Assembly: GCF_004027225.2 (NCBI RefSeq)
Contig: NC_044288.2
Location: 4,432,719 to 4,496,718, forward strand
Reading direction: 5' to 3'
Length of the DNA stretch: 64,000 bases
From: Strigops habroptila
Lineage: Eukaryota > Chordata > Aves > Psittaciformes > Psittacidae
Part shown: positions 51,149-60,954 of the stretch, piece after piece
How positions within the stretch are numbered: position 1 is the stretch's first letter
How the letters are laid out: every line of letters starts with the position of its first letter
Program-made: the position numbers and the translations under genes
Notes under the pieces: model-generated
The model's input: only the letters and a program-made list of their open reading frames with translations
Databases searched by the model: none
Told to the model about the DNA's origin: nothing

Positions 51149-51480
51149 CAGCCAGCTCCTTCATGACATAGATGCTTCATCACATCAACATACCGGTCCT
51201 TGCTGAACTCTAGAGTCGGTTTAGCTGAACTGCACTTGGAATGACATCTGAGAACCCGCCACTGGCACAATATCTGGAAGCTGTCTCTGATCCCATTTAC
51301 TATCAGCTTGTCAAGGGGAACAGCACTTCTGTCTTGCTGGAAAGAAAGTCTCCAGTAATACCTGTTCGGCATGGAACAGGGAGAGTACAAGAAACTCCAG
51401 GGTACCCACTCCATGGTGAGGATAGCAGGTGTTTCACATGTAGGAGAAGGTGCCTTTCCACCCCTCCATCAGAATCACAG
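51149..51480 (+). pseudogene. Relic: integrase C-terminal region
   Basis: Reading moves by one base to the frame starting at 51190. MLHHINIPVLAEL matches the helix region 'LL.YRNTPV..LG.SPAQLL' after the core, followed by stops at 51211 (TAG) and 51226 (TGA). From 51241 the frame is open to 51732. IYYQLVKGNS, VIPVRHGTGR (to 51384) and the basic CRRRC (51439-51453) line up with the gypsy integrase C-terminal pattern: a 'YYD' motif, a 'V+V+.GTG.W..A.V' strand and a final 'RRNR.HL'. The rest of the open frame (to 51732) has no recognisable counterpart. Confidence 0.65.
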
Positions 51481-51732
51481 CCCTGGAAGCAGCTGGAATA
51501 TTCCCTCTTCAGCCACCAGCCAGCTTGGCTGGCATCAGGTCAGCTTTCAACAGCTCTTGTAATACAGAAGCATCAGTTAATCATTCCCATAGCATTATGG
51601 TTTACCCCAACAGCCCTCAACTGGGCTCTAGTCCTCAGAGAAGGGCAGGCAGCTAAGCTATTAATTCGTATAACAACACATGAGTTCATCACTACCCTTC
51701 CTGTACAGCGCAGTCCCAAGGACCTTGGCTGA

Positions 51733-52162
51733 CTGGTTGCACTGTGCTATTGCTCTTCACTACTTTCCTAGTTTCTTCCAATGTATTGTTACTTCTTAAA
51801 GATATCTCAGGTGCCAGTATATGAAGCAGAGGTGAATGGAACACACTGGGGGTTCATTTCAAGATGTGAAACCCATTCAATGTAGGGTAATTGGGAATTT
51901 TATAAGAAAAGGATGTGTTCTGGATACCTGAAGCACTGAGCTGCTGTTCTGCAGCTATTTCCAGACTTGGTTCTTCCAGAGTTGGCGTCTTTTCATACCT
52001 GTGTAAGGTATGAAAAGATGCTCTTGAGGGACACAACCTGGTGCCATCACTGCACATATCCAGCCACTGTAAAGCTGATATTTTCTGGAGCAACACAGTC
52101 CCCTCTGCATTTTAGTTCCTGATCTCTGCAGTGCAAAAGGGAGGAGCACAGCCAGCTGCCTC
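51733..52162. other. Region downstream of the gypsy relic
   Basis: If a 3' LTR existed it should begin near here, but I find no TG...CA-bounded direct repeat of anything upstream. The stretch contains the hairpin at 51988-52018. Confidence 0.35.
51988..52018. repeat. Perfect 13-bp inverted repeat, 5-base loop
   Basis: TCTTTTCATACCT (51988-52000), loop GTGTA, then the exact reverse complement AGGTATGAAAAGA (52006-52018). One further pair of flanking bases nearly extends it. It could be a hairpin-forming snapback duplication or the end of an unidentified element. No gene reads through it. Confidence 0.9.
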
Positions 52163-53000
52163 TTGATTAAACAAATTGCTCCAAGTTGGTTGGCCTTAAA
52201 TCTTCACAATCCCCTGCAGTCTGCCTGCATCCAATGGGCCCACCCCTTGCCAGCACACCTTTTGTGGATGATGTCTCTGTCACTGGTAACTTTTTGTTTT
52301 CTCTCTGACTTTGTTTTTCAGGGTTTTGCTTTACTTTCTGACTTGCATTCCCACTTCTCTGGGTTGCCTCCCCCTGCCTGCACATCACCTCCACACCTTG
52401 ACTGAGTTTAGAAGGGTTTGGGTCTCCATTTAATTCCTCCATTGTTTGCTTTCCTTTGTTTGGGACATTGTTACAGGGAACAATTCACCTGTATCTGCAT
52501 TGTCACTTTTGGGGATTGCATATGCCTTGATAACTTTTCATATATTTGCATAATGCTCCATTCTGTGGCAGTTGCTGCAGAATTCCCTGTTTGCAGGACA
52601 CATTTCAGGGATATTCAGCTCCACATTTCATACAGCCCAGCTCTAGTTATATGAACTGTTCCCAGGTTTGCTTGCTTGGTTCTGTGATCTCCTGTGAAGG
52701 ACATCCCTGACCATTGCTGCTCTCAGCGCAGTCCCTGCCAGATGGATCAGCATTTTCTTCCTGGTGTGTGTCTGTTTCACTATTTAATGTCTCCTGCATT
52801 TCCACAAGGACCTGCAGCTGAAGGTGATGTTCAGGCTTGGTCTGCTTTGACTTCTGGAGGACATCATCACTCTCAATGTGCAAAGATGCACATTTTGTCT
52901 CCAATCTATTTGTTCTTTTCTCTGATTTATTTTTTGCTGTCAGCTTTTGAGCTCAGCTCCTCTCACCTGCTTGTTCCATCTGGGATTTAGTCCTCCCATG
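52163..53000 (-). other. Unexplained stop-poor, hydrophilic minus-strand block
   Basis: On the minus strand, 52904-52647 and 52442-52167 are open and encode K/E/Q-rich, coiled-coil-like peptides. They end in the similar words TWEQFI-stop and TNLEQFV-stop. The plus strand also has matching T-rich then CATCACCTCC segments near 52290-52395 and 52905-53010. This hints at two diverged copies of one unit, about 480-610 bases apart. I do not recognise the family; similarity is weak and judged by eye. Confidence 0.3.
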
Positions 53001-53382
53001 CATCACCTCCCAAAGCTCACCAGTGCCATCACTGGCATCAGCAGAGCAGGGGTCACTGAAGGACTTGTCCTGGGATTTCTGCCTGCCCAGGGTCACTGCT
53101 CTCCTCCTCTGATGCTACGTGGAAGGCCAAGCATGCAAAATCATTCCATGTTTGGAGCGTGTGTGACCTTATGAAGCAGCAGAACCACCACAAGAGGGAG
53201 GCAATTTACCAAACTGCAGCTGCACACTGGCCCCTGCGCTGGCCCTGTGTTAACAGCTTCTCAGCATTGTGATGACAGATGTGTCCAGATGTTGCACATG
53301 GGACTGCGCCACAGATCATCAGCACCAGGAACTACTCAGTGAGCGGTGGAAGGTGGCTCATCCCAGTTAACTCTCATCACCT
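53001..53382. other. Gene-free stretch
   Basis: No feature is recognised between the minus-strand block and the next CR1 copy. Confidence 0.4.
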
Positions 53383-53715
53383 CCCGTATGGAGACAGGCT
53401 GAGAAAGTTGGAGCTGTTCAGCCTTGGAGAAGAGAAGCTGCGTGGAGACCTCAGAGCAGCTTCCAGTGTCTGAAGGGGGCTACAGGGATGCTGGAGAGGG
53501 ACCTTCCTCAGGGACTGTAGCAACAGGACAAGGGATGATGGGTTCAAACTTAAAGAGGGGAAGTTCAGGTGAGCTCTTAGGCAGAAGCTCTTCCCTGTGA
53601 GGGTGCTGAGGCGCTGGCACAGGGTGCCCAGTGAAGCTGTGGCTGCCCCATCCCTGGCAGCATTCAAGGCCAGATCGTACGGGGCTTGGAGCAACCTGCC
53701 CTAGTAGAAGGCATC
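53383..53715 (+). mobile_element. CR1: CR1 LINE lacking its 3' tail
   Basis: CACCTCCCGTATGGAGACAG, TTCAGCCTTGGAGAAGAGAAG, AGAGCAGCTTCCAGTGTCTG, TTCAAACTTAAAGAGGGG, TTCCCTGTGAGGGTGCTGAGG and TTCAAGGCCAG are in CR1 order. The copy then stops at CTAGTAGAAGG: the stem-loop, GGTCC motif and ATTCTATG repeats that should follow are absent. Loss of the 3' end implies a later deletion or rearrangement rather than ordinary 5' truncation. Confidence 0.92.
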
Positions 53716-55560
53716 AGAGTGGAAGAGATGCTCCCGCAAAGCATCTCATTAGCTCAATTATTCAACAGTTTGACTTTCACTGTTCAGTTCAGCACTGAAT
53801 ATCCCCAATGCACGAGCTGGCCATGCAGCCTCCCAGCATAGGTAGGGCCCATGTAACAAACCAGCATTTCCTCAAGTCATCTTTATTTTCTAATGATTAT
53901 ACTCCCCATAACCTTCCTCCAAGCCATGAAAGATGCTGCTTGCTTGCTGCTTACTTCCATCAGCTGGAGGGTGTTGGACCTGGCTGGTCCCTACTCCCAG
54001 CCGATATCCACAGGGATGCTCACTTTGCTGAGCTGGGTAATGCTGGTGAGCACCTGATCAAGGCCTCCTCCACCTAATCACATCCCCCTGATGAAGGGGA
54101 GAGAGACAATTACCCTTATTTGTCTTGTCAGCACTTGGATGTGCTGTGGCTGATAGTAACCGGCAGCCGCTTTGCCTCAGGGCTGCCCCGGGTAATAATT
54201 TACATAGTGCAGCTAAATCTGAAAATCCCACTAACATCCTCTTCTAATGAAGCTCCAGGTACCTTCCTCAAAGCCGGGGGAAGGCTGTATCTAGGCAACA
54301 CAGGCGGCTGTCCCTCCTCAAGGAAGCACTTAGATGAACACCTCCAAAGGCAAAGGATGCTGCTAATTAACCCTTGGGGCAGCGCTGAGCTCTGTGCTCC
54401 ATAACAAGGTCTTTGCATCCCTCACAGCCCACTGGAAGGATATTGGAGCTCTACCTCGTGCCTGTACTCCAGTTCTCCTCACAGCCCTGGAGCAGGGCTG
54501 GCAAGCAGTGCAGCTTTGCTCTTTGAATCGTTATTTGCTAACACGTGGAAGGAGATCAGCTCAGCCCTCATCATTCCTCTTTGTACTGACAGTTCCTGAA
54601 GAGTTCCAGCGTTGGCAGAGATGTCATGTCAAGTTGTTAGTGCAAGTGGCAACGGGAGCTGAATATAAACATACAGTGAACAGGGTTTGGGTTTAGGGTT
54701 GAAACCTGGAGAGGATCAAGCAGGTAACCAGATGCAATAAGTACTCAGAATGGGGATCTCCAGATTTCCAGAGGTCGGAGAGAATTAGTGTCTCCACAGT
54801 GAAAAAGCCGCCCCAGAGCAGACATAAAGCACACAGGTCCCAAGGAAAGATTCAGTGTGTGAAGGTGAGATCCGCTCCTAGGCAGATCCTAGGTGCGATC
54901 TGACGTGGGAGGCATTCCACTTCCTGTGTCCCTAGATTTCTCTTGGCAAGTGCTCCTTGGAAACCTGACCATTGAAGTTACTTTTGCAAGGTGACTTATT
55001 AAGGGCATCAGCAAACTCCTTGCACAGCCTCGGGGGAAAGCATGAACAGCAATTCACTTCCTTGCACCTGGAAATCAGTCCAGCGTTCAGCAAACCTGCA
55101 GCTTGGCAGAACTGGATCCGATGCTGGCTTTGGGAGGGGCAGCCTGGGGGCACCTTCGACGTGGTGGGAGCTTGTAGCTCTCTTGAATTGGAGGTGAATT
55201 TCGTTTCAGTAATGAGCCTGGCACATTCCAGCTCCTGATTAGATTTGCACAGTGATTAACCCAGCACACACTCACTTGGCAATCTGCCCAGCCCATTCCA
55301 GTTGCAGTGGACTGAAACCGCTTCTGCTGCTACTCTCACACTGGGAAGCAAGGTCACCTGAAGGTCATCATGGCAAAGGAGACATAGAAGGGCTCCAACC
55401 TATGCTGGTTCTCTGGTTCTGCTTGGGAAGGGCCTGTCCAGCTCCTCCTCCAGATCCCAACTAGACTGAGAAGACTCTGCGGTTCACAGTGTGCAGTTTC
55501 TGGTGCTCCATGGGACAGAAGCATCTTCTTGGAGAAGTTTCCCAGAGAGATAGCTGGGTT
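53716..55560. other. Gene-free stretch with one enhancer-like block
   Basis: No exon is supported. Positions 54105-54400 form a repeat-free block with GGTAATAATTTACATAG and GCTAATTAACCC words that could be conserved non-coding DNA; this is a guess from texture only. Confidence 0.3.
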
Positions 55561-55987
55561 TCATAGAATCATAGAATGGTTTGGTTAGGAAGGGACCCTC
55601 AAAGGTCATGTAGTCCAAGCCCCTTCAATGAGCAGAGACATCTTCAATTAGATTCAGGTTGCTCAGAACCACATCCAGCCTGGCCTTGAGTGTCTCCAGG
55701 GATGGAGCATCCACCACCTCTCTGGGCAGCCTGTGCCAGTGTTTTACTACCCTCATTGTACAAAATATCTTCCTCACATCCAGCCTGAATCTCCCTCTTT
55801 TAGTTTAAAACCATCACTCCTCGTCCTATCCAGCAGGCCCTGCTAAAAAGTCTCTCCCCATTTTTCTTATTGGCCCCTTTTAAGGAGAGGTGCTCCACCC
55901 ACCTGATCATTTTTGCGGCCCTTCTCTGGACCCTCTCCAACAGGTCCGTGTCTGTCCTGCACTGATGACTCCAGAGCTGGATGCAGG
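55561..55987 (-). mobile_element. CR1: CR1 LINE, ~425 bp, antisense, different subfamily
   Basis: It begins with TCATAGAATCATAGAATGG, then AAGGGACCCTCAAAGGTCATG, GGATGGAGCATCCACCACC, TCTCTGGGCAGCCTGTGCCA, TTTAAAACCATCACTCC and TCTCTGGACCCTCTCCAACAGG, ending near CCAGAGCTGGATGCAGG. This is the antisense CR1 3' UTR plus the last part of ORF2. It lacks the CCCTGCC/GGCAGGG stem-loop of the majority subfamily and has intact terminal repeats. Confidence 0.95.
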
Positions 55988-56519
55988 TTTGCCCAAGCCC
56001 CTGGGGATGCTAAGTATCTCTCAGAAAGTGCTGCCAAGCTCTTCCATCTTCAAGTCCTTAAGATGTGCAAGCTTCCTGTTGTATCCTTTGTTCAAGTAAC
56101 CATGCCCTTGTCCGAAAACAGATGGAGATGTGGGTACCTCCAAGTGCATTCCTGAGCTCCTGGCCTTGGGGGAGAGCTGTATGGGTAAAAGGGGGTGAGT
56201 TATACCAGCATGTTCTGCATGCAAAGAATCCCATCCCCAGGGCTGCCAGGAAAATGTCCTTTCCCCTCACTAAATTCACTCTTAAAAGAAGAATAAACCA
56301 GAAGCTACTCTAAGACGTAAAATCCACCCGTTAGCTGGTCTGAGCTATCGAGTGGTCTCCACATGTCTCCTGAGGAGCTCCCATATGGTGCCGATAGCCA
56401 GACAAGCTGATGATCAGTGCCCTCTCTGCAATCCTACCTCTTGGCTGGCAGGTCCAGCTCTGACCCACCTCATCTGGGAAGGTGGGAGCACGGCATAGTG
56501 CAAACTGAGCAGCATGCAA
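55988..56519. other. Gene-free stretch
   Basis: No feature is recognised. Confidence 0.4.
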
Positions 56520-56990
56520 AACATCGAAGGATTTCCTCTGTCACAATTCCATTTACCAGGAACTGGATATATCCATTATGATTATTATCGGGACAGAGAG
56601 TGAAAATGGCCATAAACATGCTCTCAGATCAATTGCAATAATCCATAGTTGGCTCGGGAGAGACACAGGATGACTCACTCCACCTCCCCCATGCATGGCT
56701 TATCATTTTCTTATGCTCACAAATGACATTTTTTTCCTTCCTTCAGGTCCTGTCCAAAAGGCAAAAAAGACAGGATCAAGAGATTAGCATGTGTGGTTCA
56801 CGTTTGCAATTTGCCACTGATGGGATATTATAATATTGCCCAGATGCCTGGGAAGATGTTTAATGTGAGCCAGAATGATTGACAGCTCTCCATACAGGAT
56901 CTGAAGGCTGTCAGATCTCAGGTTATTGAGTGTCCCACTTACTGACAAATATATACAGCAGCTAAGTAGGGCAGAGATCTCCAGTTCAGC
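56520..56990. promoter_or_regulatory. Candidate enhancer-like element with PBX-MEIS/PREP site
   Basis: A repeat-free block containing TGATTGACAG at 56876-56885, the exact composite site known for PBX with PREP/MEIS homeoproteins. Nearby are TGATGGGATATTATAATATTG, AATTGCAATAATCC and a TTATCA word. Context (AT-rich, no ORF, flanked by unrelated CR1 pieces) is compatible with a conserved developmental enhancer. A 10-base word occurs by chance about once per Mb of both strands, so it is notable but not conclusive. Confidence 0.33.
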
Positions 56991-57069
56991 CTGCCTGAGC
57001 TCAGATCACTCTCCTGGAGGTGCTTCTGGGTGAGCAGTGAGTTGCTGATGGCATCAGCAGAGGATATTG

Positions 57070-57260
57070 GTGAGGCACTGGCACAGGGTGCCCAGAGAAG
57101 CTGTGGCTGCCCCATCCCTGGCAGTGTTCAAGGCCAGGTTGGACACAGAGGCTTGGAGCAACCTGCTCTAGTGGAAGGTGTCCCTGCCCGTGGCAGGGGG
57201 TTGGAACTGGATGAGCTTTAAGGTCCTTTCAACTCAAACCAGTCTGTGATTATATGATTC
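57070..57260 (+). mobile_element. CR1: CR1 LINE, 3' ~190 bp
   Basis: TGAGGCACTGGCACAGGGTG, CCCAGAGAAGCTGTGGCTGC, the common tail with stem-loop CCCTGCC-CGT-GGCAGGG, TGAGCTTTAAGGTCC, and a degenerate terminal repeat (TCTGTGATTATATGATT). 5'-truncated copy of the majority subfamily. Confidence 0.95.
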
Positions 57261-57939
57261 AAATATTGGTGTTGTAGGTCTGACCCCTTAAGACCGCCCA
57301 GGCAGGCTGAGAGCATGCAATGCCATGACCACCCTGCAACCAGCTTCACCACCTTGAGCACCCAGCTCCATCAGCACAGAACTGTAGAGGTTGAGGCCTG
57401 CTCCTGCAAGAAGTGGGAGAAGCACATCAAGAAGCTCTGGAATCAAGGCATGCTCTTCAGTGGAAGAGAAGCCTTAAGCAGCATCTTTGCAGTAAGTCTC
57501 CTGGGTTTACAAGAAACACAATAGTGTCCTGTCCTTTGGATTCAATTTAATGGGCTCAGGCAGCATTAACTGGCATCTTGAGGATAAAGAACAGTTGTCA
57601 GCCCAGACTCAGGCTCTCATGTTGAGCAAGGATTATTTTATTATGATTAATATTCTTATTTCTTGTTATTGTTAATTACTGGCTGAAGCTCAGTACTGGG
57701 GAACCTACAGTAATGCCTCCATCAGTGCTCCAGATGATCCTGCATACTGGGAAAGGTCTTGTCAGAGCTCATCAGGTTTTGCAGATGACTGGCTCCACAG
57801 CAGCCAGAGGTGAGTGGAAATATTACAGACAGGCAGGGAAATCTTCTTGCAGACTAATCCCCCTCAATCGTTTTGTTTGCATTCGTGACCTCTTTTATTC
57901 ATGACTATTGGGTAGAAAAACACTTCCTCCCAAATAAAC
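57261..57939. other. Gene-free stretch
   Basis: No exon is supported. An AT-rich patch (TTATTTTATTATGATTAATATTC) lies at about 57627-57660. Confidence 0.4.
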
Positions 57940-58120
57940 ACTTGTGAAAAACAAACATGTCCTAATTACTCGTGCAAATATTCTCTTCTGAATATTTATG
58001 CAAATGTATTTACCCACATGAGCTTGTATCTCAAACTCTATGAATATGTATTTTCATGAGAAAACACATAAAGCGGAAAAACCTGAGCATGTTTTGTTGG
58101 CTTAGTAAGGGGGCAGAAAG
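57940..58120. promoter_or_regulatory. Candidate regulatory block with octamer site
   Basis: The block contains ATGCAAAT at 57998-58005, a perfect POU-factor octamer, with an octamer-like GTGCAAAT about 30 bases upstream, a TAATTA word (57963-57968) and ATTTTCATGAGAAAA. No repeat or ORF is present. A cluster of POU and homeodomain words suggests a regulatory element, by texture only. Confidence 0.28.
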
Positions 58121-58361
58121 GGAGCTGTGCATTTCCTCTGGCTGTGGCTAAGGCTGGGTTCACAAGTACCAGGTTGAAAATATTCAATCCAATTCCAAAT
58201 ATTGCATTCTACAAATGTTGAATTCACCCTCCCAAAGTGATTGTGCACATCCGGAGTGAAATCTGTGTGAACTTTTACTTGGGAAAATAAGAGGCTAATA
58301 CCAATTATTCACAGTGAAAAGCATCCCAAATCCATTTTCAGAGCTAGAGGGAATAGTACAC

Positions 58362-58475
58362 CCATCCAAGCCATGAGCAGGCAATTTCTCCAGGAGAATG
58401 ATGTGGGAAATGGTGCCAAAGTCTTTACTAAAGTCCAGGTAGACACCATCCACAGCTCTTCCTTCATCCAGGTCT
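58362..58475 (-). mobile_element. CR1: CR1 ORF2 reverse-transcriptase fragment
   Basis: The minus strand reads, without a stop, LDEGRAVDG, VYLDFSKDFG and TISHIILLEKL, then AHGLDG. This matches the reverse-transcriptase segment 'VDEGKAVDVVYLDFSKAFDTVSH..LLEKL..HGLD' of CR1 ORF2. It is a coding-region piece without its 3' UTR, so it is either the surviving part of a longer old insertion or a rearranged fragment. The flanking CTTTTATTGACTTGACTTGA repeat (58481-58510) marks where similarity ends. Confidence 0.88.
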
Positions 58476-60954
58476 TCAATCTTTTATTGACTTGACTTGA
58501 CTTTTATTCAAGTCACCTTTGAAAAGCTATTTGCGTTTCCTTCATTTTTCATTTGGAGATCATGGGTGTGTTTGTCCAAACATCTGTGGTAGCTGGTTAA
58601 CAGGATCAGGCTAGCATTAGACTAGTCCAGACGAGGAGAAGATAATCCTTTCCAGCCAAACAATAGCAATAAGATTAATGCATAAAGGCATAAATCCTCC
58701 TGTTCAACTCCATTAGTCACCCAGATGTGCTACCTCCCCAAAGCCAGGCAGTTGCATTGTCTATATTGGATTTCTCTCTGCTGAAAACACAGCCTCGCAG
58801 CGTTAGCTGCAGAAAGCTGATCATCTCATGGAAGGGAACGGAATTCCCATGTCACTGAGGAAATGCAGGAGTTTGACACATCCAGATTCACTTGCAGTTG
58901 TTGTTTGGGGCACGGTAACACGTGAGATCCTGGGTGTGCCATCAAACTAAGATAGAACAGAGCAGAGCCAAGCTCTGTGACTCTGTGGTTCTGGTTAAAC
59001 AGTACTTGCCTGCTTCTTCAGCAAAGGAAGATGTTTTCCATAAGCTCCTGTCAGGTACTGAGTTACCATCTCTAACTCTGTTGTCCTACAGTCTGTTGGC
59101 TGGTGACTAAATTAGTGTTTCCCATGAGTAATAGGCATTTGGAAACTTTTAAAGGGTTTACTATAACTTCTGGATGAATTTCACTGGGAAACAGAAGGAA
59201 ATGGACAACTAACTGGTTTTGCAGTAATGTGATGTGTTAATGAATGTCCGTTTGATCTGTAACCTTTACTGGAGGAATACTGGTGGGTCCCCTCCTCTTC
59301 CAGATACTAATTTTCATGAAATGTGCAAGAATTTAATGTGTTTTGGACCTTAATTTCTCTATTTAAAAAGCCAAAAGCTTCCAATGTTACTATATGAAGA
59401 AAGACAGGAGACAGAGATGCAACACTACTACATGAAGTCTTCTCCTTAGGACATCGGGGTTATCATTTTTCAAATATGAACTTGGCAAAAATAAGATAAA
59501 CCCACATGTTATGTTGCTGAGTCTGTATTTTATCTCTAAAAGTTTCAGCCTACCACTTTGCCCAGCTCAAGAACCAGGATGTGTTGACATCACAGCCCCG
59601 ATCGCATGTGCAGCATCACAGAGAGAATTGCCTCTGTGTTCCTGGGGATCGTTGAGGTGCCATCCCCAGACTGCAGCCTGCTCAGACCTTCCTGTCCACT
59701 TGAAATTGCTGGTTTGGGCTTTAATAGGAGGAAACAGGCCGGAACGCTTTGATTTTTCAGCTCTAGACTACAAACCACATTATGCACTAAGTCATTTTTG
59801 CAATAGATCAGTCTGGGGGGTATTTTCCAAATCCTCTGACAAGAACAGCTTTAAAAAGCAAGCAAATGACGTCCCTACAGATTGACTGAGGATAAAGCAT
59901 GCACAAGAGTTCATTCACCACCCCCCGATGATAACACAGCGGTGATCAGAGCTCTCAGAGGCAGCCGTGGGCAAACGGTGACTCTTTAATGACGAGCATA
60001 CATTTAATTTGATAGCTGGGAATAATTGAGTGTTCCGGGCTCAGCTCATTGCAGGGGTTTGAGCAAACATAAATGAAAGGGACGTCTGTTCTTCCCTTCC
60101 TACTCCCTCTGCAGTTCCTGGTCCACCTCCCGGCTGCAGCATTTGAACCTGGTGCTGGCTTTTGGGGCGGACAGACCCCGACCCAGCGGTGATGGAGCTC
60201 AGCCTCAGCGAGAGCCCAGCGGGATGCGGCGCACAGAGCTCAGGGTCTGATGCGAAGGAGCACAGCGACATCCCGCGTCCTTTGGAGGGAGGAAAGGCTC
60301 TGAGTTCACGCTGAGCCTCACCCGCCTGGGAGAGGAGGTGTGCATTACTCCGTCCCGCCTGATGCATGACTTCATTTTGATCAGATTTTTATCAGAGGTG
60401 TCACTGGCTGCTCCAGCTTCATGTCCTCCTGTGACGGGTTCTTGCTGATAGATCACACGGTGTTTCTGAGCTCTGATGTCGGCCAGCAGTAACTGCAGCA
60501 CCATGGTTAGATGTCCCATGTAAACTAGACATGACTATATGCAGCCTGCAGTAGGTTCTATAGAGAACCTATAGCCTGCCAGATAAAAACCATGGGGACA
60601 AGAGATGGGGCTGGGCATTGAGGATGGCAGGCTTGAATCCCATTAGTGTCTGTGCTGCTTTTCCTTGATGCTCTAAGATCCTTTGCCCTGTCTAAACACT
60701 TCCTCCTCCTCCTGATGTTCACACCCCAACACTATTTCTGTTCATCTGAGGGGTGGAATTCAAGCCTTCTACAGCAGAACAGTGCATGTTGCAATCTGCA
60801 TTTCCAAAACCACCTGGGGACTGATGCTTGCCTTGAAAAGGGAAGACCAGGAGTCTGAAGTGGAACATACACAAGGAAAAGTATATTGCTCCCTAAAAAA
60901 CCCCCTCCATCATCCTGTTCTGCAGGGTATGCCACTAAACAACCACACACTAGC
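58476..60954. other. Gene-free stretch before the PH-domain gene
   Basis: No exon is supported. A tandem CTTGA/CTTTTATT repeat lies at 58481-58510, an AT-rich enhancer-like segment (TTTAATGACGAGCATACATTTAATTTG) at 59980-60030, and a CpG-richer patch at 60130-60370. An 8-bp inverted repeat TAGGTTCT/AGAACCTA with a 4-base loop lies at 60552-60571. Confidence 0.4.

Larger units (their letters stand above)
49832..51480 (+). mobile_element. Decayed Ty3/gypsy-type pol relic
   Basis: A collinear, heavily mutated pol segment of a Ty3/gypsy-type LTR retrotransposon. In order it shows the reverse-transcriptase end (FLGLLN at 49871-49888), RNase H pieces (EALIMVNAMKVFNNY at 50192-50236; DGNADTL at 50381-50401), the linker, a zinc-binding cysteine cluster (CLKCAQC at 50750-50770), the integrase core, and the integrase C-terminus (RHGTGR at 51367-51384). 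Most of it stays in one frame (codons starting at positions leaving remainder 2 when divided by 3). Frameshifts occur near 50,045-50,190, 50,775-50,825 and 51,150-51,190. Many in-frame stops show it is long dead. Gag, protease, the catalytic part of reverse transcriptase and LTRs were not found. The family call rests on domain order and motif matches by eye. Confidence 0.82.

Noticed and set aside
51103..51414. Minus-strand frame resembling a DIRS-type reverse transcriptase (LIVNGIRDSFQIL...)
   Set aside because: The resemblance is a loose pattern only. The same bases on the plus strand give a far better, collinear match to a gypsy integrase.
51733..53000. Search for LTRs or a polypurine tract after the gypsy relic
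   Set aside because: No long direct repeat with TG...CA ends could be identified by eye.
60552..60571. 8-bp inverted repeat TAGGTTCT/AGAACCTA
   Set aside because: Arms of this length occur by chance in 64 kb; no functional context.
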